64,000 nucleotides of DNA from Streptosporangium sp. NBC_01755 (GCF_035917995.1 NZ_CP109131.1:2108001-2172000), one strand, 5' to 3'. Positions 28,659 through 36,447 are shown, numbered from the stretch's first letter. Translations and numbers: made by a program. The notes: generated by a model not told the origin, from the sequence alone.

Positions 28659-30767
28659 GTGACCCAACCGCTCCTCGGTCAACGCTCGCGCGACGAACTG
28701 GTCGCCGAGCTCTACGACCGCCACGCAGCAGGGCTGTACGCCTACTCCCACGACCAGCTGGGCGACGCGGACTCGGCCTTCGACGTCCTGGTGACCGTTC
28801 TGTCCAGCGTCACGGACACCCACCCCCCGCGCGCCGCGCTGTACGCGCTCGCCCGTCGCGAGATCTCCCTGCGCGACATCATCTACTCGCCCCCCGTCAC
28901 CAGCCTGGATCCCGTCCCCACCCTCATCGAGCGCGTCCTGAGCGAGCTGCGCACCCACCAGCGTGAGGTGCTGTACCTGTCGGGCGTGTGTGAGATGAAC
29001 GCCGCCGAGCTGTCCTGGGTGCTCGATGTGGCCGTCGACACCGCCGACGAGCTGACGGTGAGCGCCTGCCGCAGGTTCGCCCAGTCGCTGGGCTCCGCCC
29101 TGGCCTCGGCCCGGATCCCCGCGCACCTGGCGGAGGTGTTCGGCGCCCTCGCCGTCGCCCCGGTCCGTGACGTGCTCATCCTCGCCCCCTGGGTCACTCC
29201 TCCCTCCGGGCTGCGCGCCGCCGTGCTCGGACCGCGGGCACCGGTCGTTCCCATCGCCAGGCGGTCAACATCCCCGCTGGTCAGGCAGCTGTGGCCGACG
29301 TCGCCCGGATGGCCGCCGCCGTCCACGGAAAACGGCGCCCCAACCGGCGCCTCGGCGTTTCCCGCGCCGGACCACATGGCGGACGACCGCTTCCCCGACC
29401 CCTTCGCGCCGAGGGACCCCGACACGGTCTCCACCCACGAGGCCAGCACCGAGCCGATGCCCAAGCTCGGCAACTCGGTGCTCACCGCCCTGGACACCGC
29501 GACCCTGCGGCCTCGCCGCCGGCTCCAGCGCCCCAAACCGCGCCGGGCCATGCCGATGTCGGCCCCCATCCCCGGGGACGTGCTGGACGACGCCCCCGTA
29601 CGGGAGAGCCTGTTCAGCCCGCTCAGCCCTGAGGAACGGGCGACCCGCATCCACACCGACAGGCTCGTTGCCGCCGCGCCCCGCCCCGAGGCCGCACCCG
29701 TCGATGCCTCGCCCGTCGATCCCTCGCCCGTCGATCCCTCGCCCGTCGATCTCGCACCCGTCGAGACGCCCGGGGCTCTGTCCGCCGATGCCCCTCACCC
29801 GCCCTTCGCGGGCGCCCCGGTTCCCGGACAGTACGGGGACGTGCTGGGGGATGTACTGGACGATGTGCCCGCCGCGCACCCGCACCCCACCGCGCACCCC
29901 GCCGAGCACCCGCTCCCCGGCTGGCCCCTGCAGACCGACCAGCTCGACGCCCTCTCCGACGCCGAGCGCCACCGGCCTCTCTTCCCCGTCAGGGCCGCAC
30001 GGGTGGAGACCCCTGACAGCGGCACCGGTCGCGTGCAACCGCCGATGCCCACCTGGGCCACACAGGCACAGACCGCCGACCCCGAAACCGGTCGTGTACA
30101 ACCGCCGATGCCCACCTGGGCCACATCGGCGGCCGACCCCGTTCAGCCTCCCGCGGTCAACTGGTTCGCGGACGCCGCCCCCTCCGGCACCGAAACCGGC
30201 ACCGAAACCGGCACCGGGACCGGGACCGGGACCGGGACCGGCACTGGAAGCGCCCCCCAGACCACCGACGAGACCCCGGACGAGACTCCGGATGAGACTC
30301 CGGATGAGACCTCGACGGCCCTCCCCAACTGGTCTCCGCGGCCGGACCATCTCAGCACCTCGGCGGGCCGTGCCCAGCTGCGCCTGCCCAGCTGGATCAT
30401 GCGGGTCGACGAACCGGGTGACGCCCCGCTCCACACCGTGCCCCCGAACTACACCGCTCCTCCGGACCACACCCCGGCGTCGCACTACGCGCAGTGGAGC
30501 GAGCCGGCGACCGCGCCGGGAAGCGATTCGGGTGCGGAGCCGGCGGGGACCGACGAGGCCGGGACGGCGTGGGCGCCGGAGAGCGGACTCGACCTTTCCG
30601 GACGGACCGGATCCCGCAGGCGCGCGGGCCGCCGGGCGGCACGCAGTCACAAGGTGCCGGCGAAGGTCTCCCACCACGACTGGGCCTGGGAAGTGATCGG
30701 CTTCATCATCGCGGTGGCGATCGCCATGATCGTCTTCTTCGCGGTACCGATGATCACGACCCCCTAG
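28659..30767 (+). CDS. ECF-sigma-like protein with long Pro-rich linker and C-terminal membrane anchor
   Basis: 702 residues from GTG 28659 (AGAGGAA upstream). The N-terminal ~190 residues resemble an ECF sigma factor: a region-2-like start (RDELVAELYDRHAAGLYAYS) and a region-4-like HTH (LRTHQREVLYLSGVCEMNAA). The next ~450 residues are low-complexity, Pro/Asp/Thr-rich, with repeats such as PSPVDPSPVD, TWATQAQTADPETG and GTGTGTG. A single hydrophobic helix (WEVIGFIIAVAIAMIVFFAV) sits just before the C-terminus with a basic patch before it, so the sigma-like domain would be tethered inside. No anti-sigma gene is adjacent. Regulated release from the membrane is speculation. Confidence 0.8.
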   Translation: MTQPLLGQRSRDELVAELYDRHAAGLYAYSHDQLGDADSAFDVLVTVLSSVTDTHPPRAALYALARREISLRDIIYSPPVTSLDPVPTLIERVLSELRTHQREVLYLSGVCEMNAAELSWVLDVAVDTADELTVSACRRFAQSLGSALASARIPAHLAEVFGALAVAPVRDVLILAPWVTPPSGLRAAVLGPRAPVVPIARRSTSPLVRQLWPTSPGWPPPSTENGAPTGASAFPAPDHMADDRFPDPFAPRDPDTVSTHEASTEPMPKLGNSVLTALDTATLRPRRRLQRPKPRRAMPMSAPIPGDVLDDAPVRESLFSPLSPEERATRIHTDRLVAAAPRPEAAPVDASPVDPSPVDPSPVDLAPVETPGALSADAPHPPFAGAPVPGQYGDVLGDVLDDVPAAHPHPTAHPAEHPLPGWPLQTDQLDALSDAERHRPLFPVRAARVETPDSGTGRVQPPMPTWATQAQTADPETGRVQPPMPTWATSAADPVQPPAVNWFADAAPSGTETGTETGTGTGTGTGTGTGSAPQTTDETPDETPDETPDETSTALPNWSPRPDHLSTSAGRAQLRLPSWIMRVDEPGDAPLHTVPPNYTAPPDHTPASHYAQWSEPATAPGSDSGAEPAGTDEAGTAWAPESGLDLSGRTGSRRRAGRRAARSHKVPAKVSHHDWAWEVIGFIIAVAIAMIVFFAVPMITTP

Positions 30768-30939
30768 TTCCTCTTCCGGCCCTTCGAGCACCCGATCTCC
30801 GCGGGTAGTCGACGGGCCGGACGGGAATCCCGCTGCCGTTCCCCTGATCTTCGCGGAACAGCGGACGGGAGGCGGACGGGAAGCCGGTGGTATCGCCGAG
30901 GGGCGTCCGGTCGCGGCGCGGCCCTCTGGAGCAGCGTTA

Positions 30940-31149
30940 GGTGGCGGCGCGGCCCTCTGGAGCGGGTCAAAGCCAGCGTTAGGTGGCGGCGCGGCCCTCT
31001 GGAGCGGGTCAAAGCCAGCGTTAGGTGGCGGCGCGGCCCTCTGGAGCGGGTCAAAGCCAGCGTTAGGTGGCGGCGCGGCCCTCTGGAGCGGGTCAAAGCC
31101 AGCGTTAGGTGGCGGCGCGGCCCTCTGGAGCGGGTCAAAGCCAGCGGTC
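30940..31149. repeat. 42-bp tandem repeat, five copies
   Basis: Five nearly identical units (GGTGGCGGCGCGGCCCTCTG at the start, CAGCGTTA at the end) follow a shortened copy at ~30910-30939. Each contains TCAAAGCCAGCG, which in the last unit is the reversed stop and final codons of the regulator gene at 31135-31956. The array therefore looks like serial duplication of that gene's 3' end, downstream of it. Unit length and lack of spacers exclude CRISPR. Confidence 0.9.
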
Positions 31150-31956
31150 GGTGGCGGCGCGCCAGGCCAGTTGCATGCGGGTCTGGGCTCCGGCGAGTTC
31201 CATGATGTTCGCGACGCGTCGCCGCATGGTCCGCTGGCTGATTCCCAGCCGGGTGGCGATCGACTTGTCCGGCACGCCCGCGACCAGCAGCGAGAGCAGG
31301 TAGAGGTCGTCGGGGCCGAGCGGGCAGGGCGTCGTCCCCTCAGGGAAGTCGTCGCCCTTGATGAGGTGGCCGCCCTCAGTGAAGCCTCCGCCCTCAGTGA
31401 AGCCTCCGCCCTCAGTGAAGCCTCCGCCAGTGAAGCCGCCCCCCTCGATGAAGCCGCCACTCTCAGTGAAGTCGTCGCCCTCGATGAAGTCGTCGCCCTC
31501 GATGAAGCCGTCGCCCTCAGTGAAGTCGCCACTCTCAGTGATCCGAGGCGGCGTCGCCCGCGCCCAGTAGCCCTCGAACGGGTGGTCGAACTGCTCCCGG
31601 AGCGCGACGTGGTTGGGCAGGACCTCGACCAGCAGGCCCGCGTCGCGGCGGCGGGCGTTGTCCCTGTACTCCTCGGACAGTCGCTCCACCTCGCGCCGCG
31701 CCCGGTCAAGCGCCTGCTGGTGGCGGAGAAGCTGCGAGCCCAGCACGATGTCCGGTGCCACGGCGGTGAACCGCCGCCTGCCGGGAGAGACAGTCCTGAC
31801 CAGTCCCCTGACCCGCATGGAGACCAGCACCGTCTCCGCCGTCTCGGCATCGATGCCCAGGTTCCCGATGAGGTCGGTGACGTCCGCCTCCGCGGTGGTC
31901 ACCAGGAACCGGTAGACGCGCTCCTCCACAGGATCGAGCCCGAGGGGTTGCAACAT
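31135..31956 (-). CDS. TrmB/LuxR-type transcriptional regulator with repeat-filled middle
   Basis: About 273 residues. The N-terminal winged-helix (LGLDPVEERVYRFLVTTAEA, then ETVLVSMRVRGLVRTV) is of TrmB type. The C-terminal LuxR-type HTH reads LLVAGVPDKSIATRLGISQR. Actinobacterial homologues usually carry a ~100-residue ligand or PLD-like domain between the two. Here that space, after LPNHVALREQFDHPFEGYW, holds ~60 residues of degenerate hexapeptide repeats (FTEGGG, FIEGDD). The sensor domain is probably lost. ATG 31956 is the natural start; upstream frame is not conserved-looking. Confidence 0.8.
   Translation of the reverse strand: MLQPLGLDPVEERVYRFLVTTAEADVTDLIGNLGIDAETAETVLVSMRVRGLVRTVSPGRRRFTAVAPDIVLGSQLLRHQQALDRARREVERLSEEYRDNARRRDAGLLVEVLPNHVALREQFDHPFEGYWARATPPRITESGDFTEGDGFIEGDDFIEGDDFTESGGFIEGGGFTGGGFTEGGGFTEGGGFTEGGHLIKGDDFPEGTTPCPLGPDDLYLLSLLVAGVPDKSIATRLGISQRTMRRRVANIMELAGAQTRMQLAWRAATDRWL
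31371..31541 (-). repeat. 18-bp degenerate coding repeats in the regulator gene
   Basis: About nine imperfect 18-bp units (GCCCTCAGTGAAGCCTCC-like on the plus strand) encode F-T/I-E-G-x-x hexapeptides. The frame is preserved throughout. Confidence 0.8.
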
Positions 31957-32141
31957 GTCGCAATGATGGCACCCCAAACGCCGATAAAAGTTACATCTAA
32001 TAGCTAACTGGGCGGAATGCGCTTTGGTGAGCCGGTGGTGCATGAGGTTTCCCGCACTTGGAACGCGCCCGGCCCGCGATGCCGGAACTCAACGACCGAA
32101 CGGGTTGCGACAGCGATCCGTCAAGGCTGGCATCACGATAA

Positions 32142-32164
32142 CTCTTAGGAAATTTTCCTAAGAG
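32142..32164. promoter_or_regulatory. Palindromic operator CTCTTAGGAAA-T-TTTCCTAAGAG
   Basis: Perfect 11-bp arms around one T, about 150 bp ahead of the chitin-binding protein gene. It shares the core TAGGAAA-N-TTTCCTA with 2265-2283 before the chitinase remnant. A common repressor of chitin or polysaccharide use is inferred. Confidence 0.65.
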
Positions 32165-32313
32165 AAATATCGGGTTGGCGGCCCCCGCCTAGTGGGAGAC
32201 CCACCCGATCCAAACGTGAGCTGCGCGAACGCGATGACGCAGGCCGGCACCGCACCAAAGTCCGACCGTCCGGACACCCCAAACCATCCGGTTTCCCCCA
32301 TGGGAGTGATCTA

Positions 32314-32682
32314 GTGTTGAGACAGCGCATCATGGCAACCCTCGCCGCCCTGGCGGTCACGGGCGTGCTCGCGGTCGTCCTGCCGATGTCCTCTGCCTCC
32401 GCCGAGAGCTGCGCGGCCGCATGGAACTCCTCGGCCGTCTACACCGGCGGCATGACCGCCTCGTACAACAGCCGCAACTGGTACGCGCAGTGGTGGACCC
32501 AGAACGAGACCCCGGGCACCGCCGCCGTCTGGACCGACAAGGGCACCTGCGGCGGCACGCCGCCCACCGGCCGCGCCCTTCCCGCGCTCCCCCTTCCCTT
32601 GTTCGCCTTTCCTCCGTTCCCCCTTCCTCCGTGCCGCCATCCGGCGGTTACGGACTGCGACACCCGGCAATACCGTGGGTAA
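32314..32682 (+). CDS. Secreted CBM5/12 chitin-binding protein, probably truncated
   Basis: A signal peptide (ends SSASA, ~30 residues) precedes one CBM5/12-type chitin-binding module: CAAAWNSSAVYTGG, then the aromatic NWYAQWWTQNETPG strip and a closing CGG. The remaining ~35 residues (LPLPLFAFPPFPLPP ...) are low-complexity and look like out-of-frame sequence, so a catalytic domain normally linked to such a module (chitinase or LPMO) appears to be missing. GTG 32314 has GGGAG eight bases upstream. The operator-like palindrome upstream suggests it was coregulated with the chitinase at 2.3 kb. Confidence 0.75.
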   Translation: MLRQRIMATLAALAVTGVLAVVLPMSSASAESCAAAWNSSAVYTGGMTASYNSRNWYAQWWTQNETPGTAAVWTDKGTCGGTPPTGRALPALPLPLFAFPPFPLPPCRHPAVTDCDTRQYRG

Positions 32683-32702
32683 TGCTATAGTCACGCTTCG
32701 CT

Positions 32703-33440
32703 ATGGAAATCATCAGTGGATTGCCGCGTCACGTGGCTTGCGTGATGGATGGGAACGGGCGGTGGGCCGCGCAGCGATCGCTGCCGCGCACCGCAGGCCA
32801 CGAGGCGGCAGAGGCCGCCGTAATCGACGCCATCGAGGCGGCACGCTCGGCCGGCATCAAGTGGCTGAGCCTGTACGCCTTCTCCACCGAGAACTGGCGG
32901 AGGCCGGCGGGCGAGGTCGACATCCTGATGAGGCTCGTGCGCCGGACCATCCGCAAGCATGCGCCGGCGTTGCACGCGCGAGGTGTCCGGTGCAGGTTCC
33001 TGGGCATGACCGATCCGCGGATCCCGCCACTGCTGGCTCAGGACATCGCCGATCTGATGACGCTCACCAATGACAACAGGCGAATGACGCTGACGATCGC
33101 CTTCGATCACGGGGGACGTCGCGACATCGTGGAAGCCGCCCGTTCACTGATCCACGCCGCCGTACCCGCCGAGCAGGTCACCGAGGCCACCTTCGCCCGG
33201 CATCTCCCATACTCCGACACACCGGATGTGGACCTGGTCATTCGTACCTCGGGAGAGCAACGGATCTCCAACTTCATGCTCTGGCAAGTGGCCTACGCCG
33301 AATGGGTCTTCCCGCAGGTTCTATGGCCCGACTTTCGCGCGACCCACCTCTGGGAATGCCTTGACACCTACCGGCGGCGCCAGCGCCGATTCGGCGATGT
33401 CCGCCAGCCGACCGCCACGACGGGAGAGGGACTCCGATGA
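32703..33440 (+). CDS. uppS: cis-Prenyltransferase (undecaprenyl diphosphate synthase family)
   Basis: 245 residues with all family blocks: HVACVMDGNGRWAAQR with the Mg-binding Asp, LSLYAFSTENWRRP, and DLVIRTSGEQRISNFMLWQ plus YAEWVFPQVLWPDF. It condenses isopentenyl diphosphate in Z-configuration onto an allylic diphosphate. Most actinobacteria carry two or more such genes, so this may make a specialised polyprenyl chain rather than the cell-wall carrier. It overlaps the next gene by 4 bp (ATGA), so the two products are probably made together. No good Shine-Dalgarno precedes ATG 32703. Confidence 0.9.
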   Translation: MEIISGLPRHVACVMDGNGRWAAQRSLPRTAGHEAAEAAVIDAIEAARSAGIKWLSLYAFSTENWRRPAGEVDILMRLVRRTIRKHAPALHARGVRCRFLGMTDPRIPPLLAQDIADLMTLTNDNRRMTLTIAFDHGGRRDIVEAARSLIHAAVPAEQVTEATFARHLPYSDTPDVDLVIRTSGEQRISNFMLWQVAYAEWVFPQVLWPDFRATHLWECLDTYRRRQRRFGDVRQPTATTGEGLR

Positions 33441-34852
33441 ACCAGACCACCGCTGAGGAGACCGCCGACGCCTTCGGTCCGAACTCGATGCTGCACCGCC
33501 TCGCCAACGAGGCACGCTGGGGCCTTGCGGTGGCCCGCGCCACGGTTCTGGAAGCAGCACACCCGCAGATCGGCGCGGCGTTGATCAGAAACTCGACGTT
33601 CGTGACGCATCCGTGGCGGCGTCTGCGCAACACCATGGTGAGCACGCAGCGGATGCTCGACCCGGACCGGCACGTTCGCAGCCGGGAGGCGGCTCGCCTC
33701 AACCGCCTGCACGCCCGCATCTCGGGCACCGACCCGCAAGGCCGCCGCTACGACGCGATGGACGCCGAAGCACGCGCCTGGGTGGTGGCGACCCTGTTCG
33801 AGTCGGCGGTGACGATGTATCGGCTGAGCGGTGAGTCGCTCGACAGGCCCGCGATGGAACAGCTCTACGCCGAGTTCCGGACGCTCCTGGCCCTGCTCGA
33901 GGGCAACAGCGACCAGCTTCCCGCGACGTTGCAGGAGTTCTGGCCCTACTACGACGACATGATCGACCATCGCCTGGAGAGCACCGAGGCGGTGCGCGTC
34001 ATCATCTACCGGCTCTTCGCCAATGTGCCCGCGCCGCCCCTGCTGCGCGGCCATCCCGCGGTGTGGGCCGCGGGCCGGGCCGTGGCAGGCCCGGTGGCCG
34101 CCGCGGTCACCATCGCGTCGCTGCCGGAATCCTTCTGCCGACGTGCCGCCCTGCCTGACCTTCCAGGGGCGCGGGTGCTCATGCACGCGGCCTACCTGAC
34201 CACCGGGTTCGCCACCCGCCTGCTTCCAAACAGCTGGGTGCACGTCGGCTCGTTCATGAGCCTGCTGGATCCCGACCACGCCGGTGGTTCCGGACCGTGG
34301 GAGAACGTACGCCGCAAGGCCGACCAGGCCGCGGCCATGCTCAGACTCATCACCCCGGCTCCCGACGAGGTCAGTCAGGCCACACGCTCGGCTGACCAGT
34401 TCTTCGCCGAGGTCCTGGACCAGACCGGCGACGGCTACCTCGGCTGGCCCGACCTGGCCGCCATGGCCAGGGAGATCGCCACTCGGCTCGACCTGGATGA
34501 ACAGGGCGAGGAGCGGCTTTACAACGCCTACGCCGCCTGGTGGCGGGAGTTGCAGACCAATCTCGACGCCGACGGCGACGGACGCGTCACGCGTCAGGAA
34601 TACGCCACCTCAGCTGCCTCTCTGCCCAGCTCCGGACTGGTCAGGATCGCCGACGTGCTGTTCGACGTCACCGACGTCGACGACGACCAGAAGATCGACG
34701 CCCAGGAGTATCAGACGTTGTTCCGCACGGCCTTCCACCGAGATCTGACCGGCAGAGACGACAGCTACTCGCGCAGCGCTTTCGTCAGGCAGTTCCTATC
34801 CTTCATGTCCGGGCAACAGCACTCGGTCGCCTACACCTCCCTCCTGTCCTAG
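33437..34852 (+). CDS. DUF2236 (MpaB/Lcp-like oxygenase family) fused to EF-hands
   Basis: 471 residues. The N-terminal ~290 residues fit DUF2236: LANEARWGLAVARATVLEA, HPQIGAALIRNSTFVTHPWR, and the RLHARISGTDPQGRRYDAMD / ARAWVVATLFESAV blocks, whose His residues hold heme in the latex-clearing protein and MpaB families. The C-terminal ~150 residues form a calmodulin-like region with EF loops at ~328 (DQTGDGYLGWPDL), ~377 (DADGDGRVTRQEY) and ~413 (DVDDDQKIDAQEY). It is cotranslated with the cis-prenyltransferase. MpaB and Lcp cut isoprenoid double bonds, so oxidative modification of a polyprenyl product under calcium control is a reasonable guess, untested. Confidence 0.85.
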   Translation: MNQTTAEETADAFGPNSMLHRLANEARWGLAVARATVLEAAHPQIGAALIRNSTFVTHPWRRLRNTMVSTQRMLDPDRHVRSREAARLNRLHARISGTDPQGRRYDAMDAEARAWVVATLFESAVTMYRLSGESLDRPAMEQLYAEFRTLLALLEGNSDQLPATLQEFWPYYDDMIDHRLESTEAVRVIIYRLFANVPAPPLLRGHPAVWAAGRAVAGPVAAAVTIASLPESFCRRAALPDLPGARVLMHAAYLTTGFATRLLPNSWVHVGSFMSLLDPDHAGGSGPWENVRRKADQAAAMLRLITPAPDEVSQATRSADQFFAEVLDQTGDGYLGWPDLAAMAREIATRLDLDEQGEERLYNAYAAWWRELQTNLDADGDGRVTRQEYATSAASLPSSGLVRIADVLFDVTDVDDDQKIDAQEYQTLFRTAFHRDLTGRDDSYSRSAFVRQFLSFMSGQQHSVAYTSLLS

Positions 34853-34947
34853 TGGCCCCACACCGAACGTTGACCGGGAAACCCGCAGCGGGGAACAGAC
34901 GTTCCGGCCCGGAAAAGCCCGGTCAAGGTTCGGAGACGCCCCACTAG
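34849..34947. repeat. 99-bp inverted-repeat structure (possible MITE or bidirectional terminator)
   Basis: The 30-nt ends pair at the outer 7 (CTAGTGG) and, with one mismatch, the inner 16 bases (CCGAACGTTGACCGGG / complement at 34918-34933), while the middle 7 do not. It overlaps the DUF2236-EF stop codon and lies between convergent genes. Confidence 0.5.
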
Positions 34948-35031
34948 CCAGGGGGCAGACCGAGTAAGCCGGAGAGGGCTGATACGGGTCCGGCCGAGGT
35001 GCGACCAGAAGCCGCCGCGAGCGGCGCCGGG

Positions 35032-35502
35032 TCACTCCGCCGACAGGACAAGCCCGCTGGTCGGCACGCCCGTTCCCGCGGTGACCAGCACGTTGCGTAC
35101 CGAGGCGAGCTGGTTGGCCGAGGTGCCGCGGATCTGCCTGACGGCCTCGGCGATACCGTTCATCCCGTGGATGTACGCCTCGCCGAGCTGGCCGCCGACC
35201 ACCCCCATCTCCGGCAGGCCCGTCATGTCGTCCCGGTAGTAGCTGGTCATCGTCATCTGGTCGGCGCCCGCGCCCTGGGCGGCGGCGGTGATCAGCGCGG
35301 GTGACCTGCGCAGATCCCTGGCCCGCTCGGCGGAGGTGACCACCAGCGCCACCGCGCCGTCGCTCTCCTGACAGCAGTCGAGCAGGTGCAGCGGCTCCGC
35401 GATCCACTTCGACGCCTGGTGCTCCTCCAGCGTGATCGGGCGCCCGTGGAACCAGGCGTCCGGGTTGGTGGCGGCGTGCCTGCGCAGCTGGTGAGGGCCT
35501 TT
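35032..35502 (-). pseudogene. ltp2: Ltp2-like thiolase/aldolase remnant (igr operon)
   Basis: The frame begins right after the chsH1 TAG stop with no start codon: HAATNPDAWFHGRPITLEEH, WIAEPLHLLDCCQESDGAVA, then ITAAAQGAGADQMTMTSYYR and GLPEMGVVG. It jumps directly to GQLGEAYIHGMNGIAEAVRQ and ends VLVTAGTGVPTSGLVLS. In full Ltp2 proteins a stretch of roughly 60 residues, including catalytic Tyr/His-bearing segments, lies between these. So the gene has lost its N-terminus and an internal piece. Ltp2 normally performs the retro-aldol step that removes the last side-chain carbons of cholesterol, with the ChsH2 DUF35 domain. Confidence 0.85.
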
Positions 35503-35907
35503 CTACGGGAGGGCGAACCTGACGGTGCCCGAGGCGTGGTCGCCGAGGCTGACCCTGCCGTGGACCTCGACCGTGAACTCGCCGTCCTCGCAGGCGACCA
35601 CGGTGCCGCCGAAGGCCAGCCTGTCGCCCGCGTACGCGGGGACGCCGAGCTTGACGTTGATACCGCGGATGATCGCCTCGGGTCCGGCCCAGTCCGTGAC
35701 ATAGCGCTCGACGAGGCCCATCGTGGTCAGAATGTTGAGAAAGATGTCCTTTGACCCCTGCGCCCTCACACCCTCGACGTCGTGGTGGACGGGGGTGAAG
35801 TCCATGGTCGCGAGTGCGGTCGAGACGACCAGCGTGGGGGTCAACTCGATCACGAGCTCGGGGAGGAGGGCTCCGACCCGCACCTCGTCGTCGGTAAGTA
35901 TCCGCAT
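35503..35907 (-). CDS. chsH1: MaoC-like enoyl-CoA hydratase subunit ChsH1
   Basis: 134 residues of hot-dog fold, very like Mycobacterium ChsH1 (Rv3541c) as I recall it: VVSTALATMDFTPVHHD with the catalytic Asp/His pair, AQGSKDIFLNILTTMGLVER, YVTDWAGPEAII and GRVSLGDHASGTV. In the igr operon ChsH1 and ChsH2 form the heteromeric hydratase acting on the 3-carbon steroid side chain. It appears intact, but both partners flanking it are broken. ATG 35907 overlaps the DUF35 stop at TGATG, the same arrangement as in intact operons. Confidence 0.88.
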   Translation of the reverse strand: MRILTDDEVRVGALLPELVIELTPTLVVSTALATMDFTPVHHDVEGVRAQGSKDIFLNILTTMGLVERYVTDWAGPEAIIRGINVKLGVPAYAGDRLAFGGTVVACEDGEFTVEVHGRVSLGDHASGTVRFALP

Positions 35908-36256
35908 CACGCCTCCCGGGGGACCCACATGGGCAGGATCAGCTCGTCGTCCATCTGGCGATACGTCAGGCGCACCGGCATACCGATACCCACCCGCGTA
36001 GGGGCGCAGTCCACCACGTTGCCCACGATCCGCACCCCTTCCGGCAGTTCCACCACCGCGACCACGAAGGGCGTCTCCCGCCCCGGGACCGGGGGTTGTG
36101 GTGGACGACGTAGCTGTAGACCTCGCCCTCACCGCTCGCCGTCACGTACGTGCGCGCGACCGAGCGGCACGAGGGGCAGACCGGCCCCGGCGGATGGCGC
36201 GGCTCGCCCGTGCCGGATGAACTCGTCGTCGATGCCGCCGGCGTCTCTTCGGACAT
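35907..36256 (-). pseudogene. chsH2: ChsH2 remnant: C-terminal DUF35 OB-fold, frameshifted
   Basis: The first frame reads RHPPGPVCPSCRSVARTYVT and VYSYVVHHNP. The second resumes GRETPFVVAVVELPEGVRIV and ends VRLTYRQMDDELILP before TGA. The break is at a C5 run (G5 on the plus strand, 36091-36095) that is one base short. The upstream hydratase domain of ChsH2 and the first zinc-ribbon CxxC are absent. In Mycobacterium this DUF35 domain is the ChsH2 C-terminus and docks to Ltp2. Even with the frameshift corrected the gene would be only a domain. Confidence 0.8.
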
Positions 36257-36298
36257 TGCGCCTCCCGCCAGGATGCCCAGGCCAGCCGCCCCGAAAAG

Positions 36299-36312
36299 TA
36301 GAACAGATTCTA
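36299..36312. promoter_or_regulatory. KstR-like box (one mismatch) upstream of the chs remnants
   Basis: TAGAACAGATTCTA differs from TNNAACNNGTTNNA only at the first G of GTT. It lies ~45 bp upstream of the chsH2 remnant start, facing the minus-strand operon. Confidence 0.55.
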
Positions 36313-36433
36313 TTCTGTGTCCAGAGCCGACTGATCACAACACATCACCGCATAACCGCAGCACCGCATATGCCGTGTAAGCGCGGGGCATCTTTGTGAC
36401 CAGCGAGTAACCCGCCGGAGTATCCAGAAATCA

Positions 36434-36447
36434 GATAACGTGTTCTC
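36434..36447. promoter_or_regulatory. KstR-like box, autoregulatory position
   Basis: GATAACGTGTTCTC keeps the full AACNNGTT core but not the outer T and A. It lies 105 bp ahead of the proposed kstR-like start (36553), as expected for autoregulation. Confidence 0.5.

Noticed and set aside
28380-28660. Protein with PVK repeats on the minus strand, or LHR repeats at the start of the sigma-like gene
   Set aside because: Both are translations of the 9-bp non-coding array; the ribosome-binding site favours a start at 28659, after the array.
30940-31149. 42-bp array as a CRISPR
   Set aside because: Units are contiguous with no variable spacers and derive from a gene end; no cas genes are present.
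29265-31850. 861-codon open frame on the minus strand opposite the sigma-like gene
   Set aside because: It is a shadow of GC-rich coding sequence on the other strand; arginine/glycine-rich text, no domain, and it runs through the 42-bp array and into the regulator gene out of frame.
34880-34920. GGAACAGACGTTCC as another KstR-like box
   Set aside because: The half-sites are separated by four bases instead of two, and it lies inside the 99-bp inverted-repeat structure.
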